A stretch of 64,000 bases of DNA from Pegoplata infirma (taxonomy: Eukaryota > Arthropoda > Insecta > Diptera > Anthomyiidae), in contig OY992537.1 of NCBI GenBank assembly GCA_963921195.1, positions 46,195,943-46,259,942 of the forward strand. The letters run 5' to 3'. The position numbers and the translations under genes were made by a program. The notes below the pieces were generated by a model. That model was not told the origin of the DNA. It was given only the letters and a program-made list of their open reading frames with translations, and searched no databases. The first letter of the stretch is position 1. Each line of letters opens with the position of its first letter. Below, piece after piece: positions 46,701 through 58,700 of the stretch.

Positions 46701-49700
46701 AAATTGATGAAAAAAAAAAATTTGATGTAAAAAAATGATGAAAAAAAATTATGAAAAAAAATTGATAAAAAAAAATATAAAAAAATTATGAGAATTTGAT
46801 GTAATATAAAATTAATTAAAAAAAAGATTGAGGAAAAAAATAAAAATTTGGTGAAAAAAAAATTTAATGAAAAAAAAAATAATTGATAAAAAAAAATTTC
46901 ACAAAAAAAATTGGATAAAAAGAAAAAAATAATGAAAAAAAAAATTTGTGAAAAAAAAATTTTATGAAAAAAAAAAATTGATGAAAACAAAAATTTGATG
47001 AAAACAAAAAATTTATGAAAAAAAAAATTATTAAAAAAAAAATTGATGAAAAATAATTGTGTTACGTTTAATTCACCAGCTGGTGAAAAACGGGTTTATT
47101 CACCAGCAGGTGAATTATTACCCAAGTTACAAACCAAGTTACAAACCTTTTTGGTTTTAAGAAAATGAAAACAGTAATTTTTATTTTCTTTTTTTTAGTC
47201 GGTAGCTTATATAGTCAAACCAAGGTGGCTTCCTGCATCATTTTTAAAATTAGACACCAGCCTAAAAACATTATCATGTTAAAAAAAAACTTAAAAAATC
47301 GATTCCATTCGCAAAGGAATGATACAAAATTGTGAACAAAAAATCGAATGCATTAATTTTTTCCATTCGATCGAATGCATTCCAAGGACTGCATTCAATG
47401 CTGATTTTTAAAATCGAATGCATTCACTGACGATAAAAATCGAATGAATTTTTTTTGAGAATTCATTCCAAAAGGATTTCGTTCTTCGAAGCTCTGCCAA
47501 CCATTTATTTTTCAACAAAAACTTTTTTTCATCAAAATTTTTTTCATCTATTTTGTTTTTCATCACATTTATTTTCATAATTTTTTTTTTTCATCAACAT
47601 TTTTTTTCACCAACTTGTTTTTTTTATAATTTTGTTTTTTTCATCATTTTTTAAATTTCATCAATTTTTATACCCTACACCACTCTGTGGTACAGGGTAT
47701 AATGAGTTTGTGCTGATGTTTGTAACTACCCGAAATATTGGTCCTGGACCCACCTTTAAGTATACCGATCGACTCAGAATTACTTTTTGAGTCGATTTAG
47801 CGATGTCCGTCCGTCCGTCTTTCCATCTATCGGTTTAAGCACGATACAGGTCGCAATTTTCAATCAATTGACTTGAGATTTGAAGCTTCTTGTGGCCCAA
47901 GGACGAAGCCTACTGAAATTGGAAAAAACGGTCCATGTTAAGACCTAGCCCCCATACAAACGCCCCCTTTGAATTTCGTTTAAATGCCTCTAATAACCGT
48001 ATTATAATAGATATCTTTTCGACAGGTAATAAACTTTTGAACGCACAAACCATCATACCAAATTTCAAAGGAATCGAGTAGGTCCTTCTGGTAGTCCCCA
48101 TACAAACCACCCTCCCGATATTCTCATAATTTCCTCTAAATTCATAAAAATGAAAATATTTGATTAACATTTTATTTGTAGGTGTTAAACGTGTACTTTG
48201 GTAACCTAATCGCATCGGAATACATTTGGACCATTTTTGGACTTAGTCCCCGATATGAAAATTTCGACCGATATTCAGTTAAATCGGTCTATTGGCAACA
48301 AAATAAACCATTTGCACTAAAATTTGATCGGTGTGTGTTTTCTACACTAAATAAAGAACTAACAAAACATATATCCAATCGGTCCATGTTTGGACTAGGG
48401 ACCCATTTTCCGGAAAACACTGGTGTAGTGTATCATATGGTCGGTCTTGACCGACTATAATTATCTTACTTGTTATACCCTCCAACTACAGTATGGGGGT
48501 ATACTCACTTTGTCATTCCGTTTGTAACGCATCGAAATATCGGTCGGGGACCCCATAAAGTATATATATTATTGATCTATGATCGATTCTAAGACTTTTC
48601 TAGAATGTCCGTATGTCCGTCCGTCCGTCCGTCTGTATAAGACACGATGCAGTCCAAAATAAAAGAGATAGACTCTTTAAGTTTGGCAGGAATATGTTTT
48701 TTGGTCCTAGGCAGTTTAAGTTCGTAAATGGGCAAAATCGGACCAGGGGGAAAAAAGTTTCCCCTTGAAGAACTAATCTAACCTCTGAAAACACGATTTT
48801 TTTTACGTGTTTTTTTATATTTTTGTTAAATAAATGAAAGAACTTTATGCAAGAAGAAGTTCAGAGTACTGCACTAGGACTGGGGGACTAAATTTTTTTT
48901 TTTTTTTCCGCCCCCCTTTTTAGGGCGTGGATATAAAAAATAGTTTAAATAATGATAAAATTGTATAACTTTAGTGCAAAAAGCATAACAAATAAATTAA
49001 TTAATTCCCAAAAAAACGCCCCTGAAATTTTTTTTTTTACATGATGAAGGGTATAAAAGATTCGGCACAGCCGAATTTAACACTCTTACTTGTTTTTTTT
49101 AATATTTTTTTTTTATCAAAATTTGTCATCAATTTTTTTATTTATTTAAATTTTTTTTTCATAAAAATTGTTTTCTTCATCAATAACTTTGTTTTTATCA
49201 AAAAAAAAAATTTTTTACTAAATTTTTTTTTCATCAAAAAAATTTTTTTATACCCTCCACTCTAGTGATCGAGGTTATATATAAGTTTGTCATTCCGTTT
49301 GTAACACCTCGAAATATTGGTCTGGGACCCCATAAAGTATATATATTCATGATCCTCGATCGATTTAAAGACGATCTAGCGATGTCCGTCCGTCCGTCTA
49401 CCCGTCCGTATGTCTGTTGAAAACGCGATAACTTTTGAAAGACTTTGCGGAGGCTCCTGAAGTTAAGCATATATGTTGGGCATTTACCTGGTCAGGTTGG
49501 TATTGCAATCGAGCGAAATCGGTTTAGTGGTTCAAAAGTTATCACACACACGATCATGCTCAAAAAACTTTTGCAAATTTCCAGAAATTTCTCAGTTCTT
49601 TTATTTGCACACAGCAATTTATATTTTTACACACGATCACAGCTCGAATTAAAATTCATACCGGCACGAGCCCCCAAAAATGTAGGGTTTTTTAATGAAA

Positions 49701-52700
49701 ACACTTTTATTGTTAGTTTAAATATTTATTGATGTAAAAACTTATGAGTTAAATATAAAATTGAATAAACTTATCGATTAGTGTCGAACGTTGTTCTCTG
49801 TTCAAAGTTAAAACTTAAACTAACTCTCTCGTCAAATCTGTCCGTCTTGTTCGCTTATACTCGTTAGTCAATTATAATTACTCGTCCGAAAGTCAGCATC
49901 ACCCAGAGTTGTATTATTTAGTATTTCAGTCCACTTCTGGTTTTCCGTCCGTTATTACCCGTTCCCACATATATGTCGTTCCCCTGGCCTAGTTCGTATT
50001 TAATTTCAGCCAAATCGGTCTAGTGGTTCAAAAGTTATTATCAAAACCACGAATTTCAGATTAGTTTCCCCTTAAATTCACTTGTTGAAAACCCGTTTAA
50101 TATGTTTTAAAAACATTGGTAAGTCACAAAAATATTTTACAACGTATTTTTGTTACTCAAAAATATTTTTACAATAAAAAAAAAATTAACTTGAAAAAAG
50201 TTTTACGCTCAAAAAAATTTTAAGCTCAAAAAAAATTTTACACTCAAAAACAATTTAGTAAATAATTTTTTTTTTTTCAAAAATTACTGAAAAAAAGTTG
50301 TTTTACACAAAATAAAATATTTCTAATCAAAAATGTTATTTTTTCACGTTAGAAAATTTACTATCACTTAAAAAGGGCATTGTGAGGGTATTCATAGATT
50401 CGGCCAAGTCGAATTTTACTTTTCTACTTGTTATCAAATGAAAAAAAATTTAGACTCAAAAAAAAAATTTAGTAACTTTTCATAGATTCGGCCAAGTCGA
50501 ATTTTACTTTTCAACTTGTTATCAAATGATTTTTTTTTTTTAATTTTTCACTCAAAAAAATTTTACAATCAAAAAAAATGTTACACTCAAAAAAAATTTA
50601 GTAACTTTTTTTTAAAAAATTACTTTAAAAAAAAGTTTTTTGCACAAAATAAAATATTTCTAATCAATAATGTTATTTTTCACGTTAGAAAATTTACTAT
50701 CACTTAAAAAGGGCATTGTGGAGGGTATTCAAAGATTCGGCCAAGTCGAATTTTACTTTTTTTCATTAAAATTTAGTTTTTCTTTAAATTTTTTTTTTTT
50801 TTTTAATTTGAATTTTTCCATAAGACTAAGAAGTAGAGAGACGTAGACAAAATCTGTAGATAATAGAATTTCTCTACCTCCCTCTACTTTTTATTCTTAT
50901 GTCAAAATTCAAGGTGTATGAAGGACACACAAATTTAAAAATTTTCTACACTCTTTTTTCTTATTGAAAATCACATAAGGCTCTACCTCACTACTTCACT
51001 ACCTCACTTCTAAACTAACTATGGATTTAGCTTCTGACATAAAAATGTTCCATTTGTTTAACAAATGTACAACAAAATAAGTGAGAGTGTTAAATTCTTC
51101 GTTGCCGAATCTTTTATACTCTCCAAAATATAATAAAAATACTTTTTTGCACTTAATTTATACACTCAATTACCAAATTTACAGCTCTTTTGGTTTGGAC
51201 TGCATCTTGCTTTCCACAGACAGGTGGACGGATGTATATGGGGGTTTTCGTGTCAACTGACACAACCGATGTCTTTCGATCGGGATGAAATTTGCACCAA
51301 GGTTAGTCCTATTGAATAGTAGTTCAGGCACAATTTTTCAACGAGATCGGTCAAGGAATCGCTGAGTTAGAGGGGGTCGAAATTTGACATTTTGGCCAAA
51401 GAGGTGTTTATTCTCATCCATGTAACTTCTTACCTATTGTTTTTAGCAAAATGTGTCCCAAATAGTTTAGATAGCCATTTCTTCAGTCTTTCGAAAAAAA
51501 AAATTATAAAAAAAAATAAAAAAAACATTTTTTTGATTTTTTTCTTAAAAATCCAAAACTTTTTTGGCTTTTTCCTCAAAATGGGCTTTTTTTTTGACTC
51601 AAAAAAAGCTTAGGTCATTTCCTTTAAGAGCTATGGAGTCGCTTAGTGGGATTCGAGTGGGATATCTATGAAAATATCCCACTCGCATTTTTTAAAAAAA
51701 CGGTTCTTCAATTTGCACTATTAGGCGTGGGATAGCTCACCAGTTTTCGATTTCGATCCGGGACACCCTCTAATTTTGATAGGTTCGAAAAAGAAAGCAT
51801 GAGCCAAAAAATAAGGGCGGTGGGGTGGGGCCATATGGCTCCTCATTGGGGTTAAAGTTGGGCGTAAAGAGGTAAAAATCCTCAAAAAGCCTCACAACTG
51901 CCTAGAACTGCCCATGGAGGGGTGCAATGTGAGACCGACCTCCATTAATTTTCTGCCCCCAACATTTTTCTTAAATATATCTAACCCCTATTCCCACTTC
52001 CTAAGGGGGCTCCCATACAAAACATTTTCAAAAAACTTGTTCCTACCATTCATTTTTCATAGATATCCCTCTCGCATCCCACTAAGCGACTCCATAGCTC
52101 TTAAAGGAAATGACCTAAGCTTTCTTTTGAATCAAAAAAAAGGGCCCGATTTGAGGAAAAAGTCAAAAAAAGTTTTGGATTTTTAAGAAAAAAAATCTAA
52201 ATTTTTTTTTATAATTTTTTTCGAAAGACTGAAGAAATAACTATCTAAACTGTTTGGGACACATTTTGCTAAAAACAACCCAGTAAAAACTTGGTAATGA
52301 CACATCATTACCATTCGAATTACTTAGTAATGACAGAAAATTACCTTTAGCATTATTTGGAAATGTAAAATAAGGACTTATTAATAATGACTTACATAAG
52401 TCATTATAATAAAATAAAAAAATTTCAGAACTAGATTTTCACTTATTGACTCACTGTACATTATTTTGAATAAAAATAAAATAAAATTAAATATTTTTTT
52501 ATTTTTTAAAAATTTTTTTTTAAATAATTTTTTCATTACCTATAAGTATATATGTAATTAGTTATTAATACTGGTTTGATAATCATTACATTTGGCACAT
52601 TTGCTTGTAAATGTAATGGGAAAGGTAATTCGAATCAGAAGTAGTTATAACTTTTGAATTTCCCATTACACATTTCATTACTTGGTAATGCAAGTTTTTG

Positions 52701-55700
52701 CTGGGAATAGGTAAGAAGTTATATTAATGAGAATAAACACCTCTTTGGCCAAAATGTCAAATTTCGACCCCCTCTAACTCAGAGAGTTCTTGACCGATCT
52801 CGTTGAAAAATTGTGTCTGAACTACTATCTAACAGGACTAACCTTGGTGCAAATTACGTCCCGATCGGAAGACATCGGTTTCAAAAGTTGTGTCAGTTGC
52901 CACGAAAACCCCCATATTTAAAACAAAATTGAACATTTTCAATTCAAATCTGTTTTCCCTTCAATGTAACCTTTTTTCTATTTCCAGCAATGAAGAATCC
53001 ATTGATTGCATGGTAATCGATATATTACCCCTACGCTCAGATATCGAACAAATTAGTCGTCGTTACTGGGAGGCTTTATCGAATAGCTTAAGGACCTCTA
53101 TACTAAACGATATAACCATTATACAAGAATTTCTACAGAATGCTTTACAATTCTTACAAAATATACCCATGGATGAGTCATCGATAACAGAATCGGGAAT
53201 GAAATATGAAAAAATTATGACTGAACTACCAAAAGTAACCGAAACTTTAGAATTGGTTAAAGCTAAAGATACCTGCCTGGCAGGATGGTGTAAAGAACGT
53301 GTCACTTCACTGGCCGCTATATTAATACAATGGGAAAAATTACAGCCCCTACTAGAAAATCATGCTGTCATCTTACAAAGACAAGTGGATATGATAAAAG
53401 AACAGGCTCAAACTCAAATACAGAATTTACATAATGAAGCGGAAAAATTTATTATACGATGGGAATCTACTATAGCTGAATTAGAGGCAAATGAGGACTC
53501 AAACCTTGATATGTTTAAAGAACGTCAGGATCATTGGCAAGAGATATTAAAAAAGAAAACTCAACTTTTAGAAGAATGTGCTAAATTTAATATGATTTTT
53601 CCGAATGATCTTCTAAAACCATTTGAAGAAATTGACGATAAAATGAAAAAACAATCCGAACAGTGGTTAATATATGATGAATATTTAAAAGAATTAGATA
53701 CTATACTAACAGAAGAATGGGCTATATATCGTAGAAGACCGTATATATTAAATGAATTAATTACCAAATGGGAAGGATCCGTACATGCCTCTATAGATTT
53801 GCCTTCAAAGAGAATAAGACAAAGTGTAGAAAAAATTCAAAATAATTTACCCATATTACAGCTATTACAATCTGATTCATTAACCGAGAGGCATTGGTCG
53901 AGAATTTTTATGTTACTTAACAAAGTTGATATGAAAAATTTACATAATTTTACTTTAAAGGATATTTTAGAAGATCAAGTACTACTGCAACAACATGCTA
54001 ATGAAATTTCTCAAATTGTTAGACAAGCTTCTTCAGAGCAGGTAGTACGACAGGCTTTAACTGAATTAGATCAATGGTCTGTAACGGCGAATTTAAAATT
54101 GATAAGCCAAAAAGATTCTTCGGGGAATCCTATTAACTTAATAAAAGATTATCAAGAAGTTTTAAATAAAATTGGTGATAATCAATCATTATTACAATCG
54201 GCTAAAAATTCGGCAGCATTTGAAGCATTTTCTGATCAAGCTGAACTTTGGGAAAGTCGTTTGAACTCTTTGGATGCTATATTAACAAGTTTAAATCAAT
54301 CACAGAGAAGGTAGGAAGGGATCATTGTTAAAATTTCTATACGTTAGTTTTAATGTTTTTTTTTTGTAGATGGGTTTATTTGGAACCCGTTTTTGAAGCT
54401 GGTACTCTCAAAAATGAAGAAGCCTTATTTAAACGTATCGACAAAGATTTTCGTTATATTATGAGAGAAATACAAATGGATCCGAGGGTCATATCTTTAG
54501 TTAAAATAAATAATATTTCCACAATTGTCAAGTCTTTGGAAACACAATTGACTAGATGTCAAAATAATTTAATGTCATATATTATGGTAAGTGCTTAAGT
54601 CCAAACATAGACCGATTGAATCTATACTTGGTTAAATCTACAACACTGCACAGAAAACAAGTAAGAAAGTTATAGTCGGTCAATACCGACTATATGATAC
54701 CCTACACCAGTGTTTCCCGGAAAATGGGTCCCAAGTTCAAACATGGACCGATTGGATCTGTCTTTTGTTAGATCTTTATTTAGTGTAGAAAACACACACA
54801 GGTCAAATTTTAGTGGAATTGGTTAATTTTTTTTGTCAATTGACCGATTTAACTGAATATTGGTCGACATTTTTATATGGGGGACTAATTGTAAGTCCAA
54901 AAATGGTCTTATTATATTCCAATTTGATTAGGTTACTAAAGTACACATTTAACACCTAAAAAAAATATTTTAATTTTTATGAATTTTGAGGGACTACAAG
55001 AAGGACTGACCCGATTCCGTTCAAATTTAAAATGATTATTCGTGCATAAAAAATTTGATTACCAGTTAAATTTCAAAGCGATATCTATTATAATATGGTT
55101 ATTTGAGTCATTAAGACAGAAAACAAATGGGGCGTTTGTATGGGGGCTATGTCTTAACATGGACCGATTTTCTCCAATTTCAATAGGCTTCGTCCTTGGG
55201 CAAAAATATGATTAAGTTTCAAATTTCAAGTCAATTAATTGAAAATTGCGACCTGTATCGAGCTTAAACCTATAGATGGACAGACGGACGGACGACGGAC
55301 AGACGGACGGACATCGCTAAATCGACTCAAAACGTAATTCTGAGTCGATCGGTATACTTGAAGGTATGTCTAGGACCAATATTACTGGTAGTTACAAACA
55401 TCAGCACAAACTCTTTATACTTTGTACCACAGAGTGGTGTAGGGTATAAAAACGAATTGTTATGTTGACCCACATATTTGTGAATACAATTAATTTTTTC
55501 ACTTTAAGTGCTCCTATACGGAAATTTGTAATATCAACAAACGTTTGTAAATTTTGATTAAGGAAAAAATAATTTTTTTGTTTTCAACAAAGAAATTCAA
55601 CAAACACAAGCACAATTTGATTATCTGACAAAAGTAAATAAATCTAAATTTTTTTTCAACAAAGAAATTCAACAAACACAAACACAATTTGTTGATCTGA

Positions 55701-58700
55701 CAAATTAATTTTTTTTTCAACAAACAAATTTAACAAACACAAACACTATTTGTTGACATGATAAAACAATTTTGAAATAAAATTACTTGACTGAGTTTGT
55801 TGAAAACAAAATCGATGTTTTGTATTATGGACAAACATGCGTCCGTTTTTACTAAATGTTAGATTGATATTTTGTTTGGTTGATTTACAATTGAACTTTG
55901 TTGATTTAAATTTGACGATTTTATTTTCTGTGTGTGCAGCTAATTTCGGGTAACCGAGTGTATCTTGAATGCGACCAAAACAAAATTAAATACCCAGTAC
56001 CATTTTAAACATTAGGGCACACTGGGCACGTGCCCAGGGCCCCCGACCTAAGGGGTCCCGGAATGCTAATAAATTCCCTTATACAAAAAAAGAGAAAATT
56101 TTTTTAATTTGTTTTTAAAAAAAATTTCACATTTCTTACAGAAAAATTTTCAAAATCTAACAGATTTCTCTCATACATCTGAGTCTTTTTCTATAGGAGA
56201 ATTTGTCCTATTTAAAAGTCTCAAATTCATAGAAAATTTTCTTACATAAATTTTCCTTTTCTATAGGAGAATTTGTCCTATATCAAAAGTCTCAAATTCA
56301 TAGAAAATGTTCCTACATAAAAAGTTACAGATTGTGAAATATTTTTCGTAAAGAAAATTTTTTAGATTCTGTGATTTTTAAAAGTCTAAAGTTCATAGAA
56401 GTTTTTCCAAAATAAAACGTCTCAGACTCTGAGACACTTATCGTAAACAAAATCTCATATTCGGAAAAAAATTTCGTATAGAAAAAGTCTCAGATTCGGA
56501 AAAATTTTTCGTATAGAAAAAGTCCCAGATTCTGAGACATTTTTCGTAAAAAAAAATTCTCAGATTCTGATACATTTTTCGTATAGAAAAAGCCAAAGAC
56601 TCCTCAGAATTTTTCGTTTTGAAAAAGTCACAGATTCTGAGACATTTTTTTTTCAGAAAAAGTCTCAGACTCCGAGGCATTTTTTGTATTAAAAAAGTCT
56701 CAGATTCTAAGACATTTTTCGCATAGAGAAAATCACCGATTCTGAGACATTTTTCGTATAGCAAAAGTCTCAGATTCTGAGCCACTTTTCATAAAGAAAT
56801 AGTCTCAGATTCTGAAAAAATTTTCCGTAAAGAAAAATTTTCAGATTCTGAGACATTTTTCTTATCGAAAAAGTTTTAGATTCTGAGTCATTTTTCTTAT
56901 AGCAAATGTTTCAGACTCTAAGTCATTTTTTGTATAAAAATGTTTCAGATTATGAGACATTTTTCTTGTAGAAAAAGTCTTACGGCCGTATTCAAAATGA
57001 AAAACGAGTGCCTAACATCGAGTGTCCATCCTTTTTATATCAAGTTTTTTTAAAAAATGAAGGATTTTCTACCAATATTTTAATCTTTCAATATCATTAT
57101 AATGATAAAATAATTGACTTTCATCGACAGCCTTACTTAAAAATTGCAAAAAAGATTAGACACTCGATGTTAGGCACTAGTTTTTATACCCTCCACTCTA
57201 GTGATAGCGATTATATATAAGTTTGTCATTCGAAATATTCCGCTCCCTAAGTAGGCTCCCATACAAATAAAAGTTGGAGCAAATTTTATAAAAATGTAAT
57301 TTTGAAAGGGAGTGGAGGTTGGGCGTAGGTATGTTTTAATAAAATGTTGGAGGATAAAAATAAATGGGGGTCGGTCTCACCAATGACCCCTCTCGGCGCA
57401 CCATTAGACCGGTAGTAGCTGATTAAATAAAGCAAATTTACAAAAAATAAAAAAAAATTGTATGGGGACCCCCTTAATAGTTAAAGATCGGGGATAGGGG
57501 TGTTCTGAGAAAATGTTTGTAATAAGAAAATATTGTGGGTCGGTCATACATTTTATTGCTCTAAGCGCACCCTTAGGGCAGTTAGAGCGGTTGGAACAAA
57601 TTTTAAAAAATGTTATTTTGTGTGGGAGCCCCCTTAGAAATTGGAGATAGGGTATTAGTTTGTTCTGAAGAAATATTAAGACGTAAAAATGAATAGAGTT
57701 CTGTCTTAGAAATGACCCCTCTATGACGCACCATTGGTGCAGTAGAAATGATTTTTAGATTGGAAAATTACAATAATTTTTTTTTCAAAAAATTTTAAAA
57801 AATAGTAATATTCGTTATCCCACGATCCTCCTGGGCAAAAAATTTGTAGAATCGATAGAAGTTTTACACAAAAAAATGTAAAAAAAATCAAAGAGTACAA
57901 ACATTTTCAAAAATGAGATTTAAATTTTAAAACTTAAAAATCGCATACTAGAGCGCTTTTAAGAATTTTTTGGGATTTTTGTTTAAAAAGTACGTAAAAA
58001 ACAAAAAATTTTAAGAAAAATAATTTGAAATTTGGACCATTATTGAAGAAGTTATGAGTAAAAGAAGTTTAAGTAAGGAAACAAACTACCAGTTTTTAAA
58101 AATTCGATATCTTTTGAACGGGTCATCAAAAAAATCTGAAAATTTACCACGAAGGAGTTTTCGAAGGTTTCTAAAAACTGTAAACAATTTGGGAAAATCT
58201 AAAAAAAAAATTCAAAGTGTCCGATTTGACATGGAATGCCCCATATATATAATCTATAATTAGGGTCTTGAAATCCCGACAGATATGCAGAGCTAGGCTA
58301 TTCCATATTTTTCTTTGTAGTGTTCTTTTGAAAATTTCATCCGTTTCACTCTATCTCGCTTAGTTTTGGAGATATCGCCATTTTGAATTTTTAGGTTAGG
58401 TTAGGTTAGGTTAGGTTAGGTTAGGTTAGGTTAGGTTAGGTTAGGTTAGGTTAGGTTAGGTTAGGTTAGGTTAGGTTAGGTTAGGTTAGGTTAGGTTAGG
58501 TTAGGTTAGGTTAGGTTAGGTTAGGTTAGGTTAGGTTAGGTTAGGTTAGGTTAGGTTAGGTTAGGTTAGGTTAGGTTAGGTTAGGTTAGGTTAGGTTAGG
58601 TTAGGTTAGGTTAGGTTAGGTTAGGTTAGGTTAGGTTAGGTTAGGTTAGGTTAGGTTAGGTTAGGTTAGGTTAGGTTAGGTTAGGTTAGGTTAGGTTAGG

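Larger units (their letters stand above)
45613..52987 (+). other. btv intron 9 (7.4 kb)
   Basis: GTGAGT to CTATTTCCAG. Its contents are arrays, mini-me copies and a foldback, listed separately. 47285-47480 is a patch rich in ATTCGATCGAATGCATT-type palindromes, and 50760-51020 is unassigned T-rich sequence with an inverted GAAGTAGAGAGACGTAGAC / CTCTACCTCCCTCTACTT-like pair. Confidence 0.85.

Noticed and set aside
52890..52987. N-terminal extension MSVATKTPIFKTK... to the large btv exon
   Set aside because: This stretch is a foldback terminus plus the pyrimidine tract of the acceptor. The upstream exon joins in phase at 52988 and the family match starts there.
53063..53767. Antisense ORFs within btv exon 10
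   Set aside because: Shadows of the coding exon.
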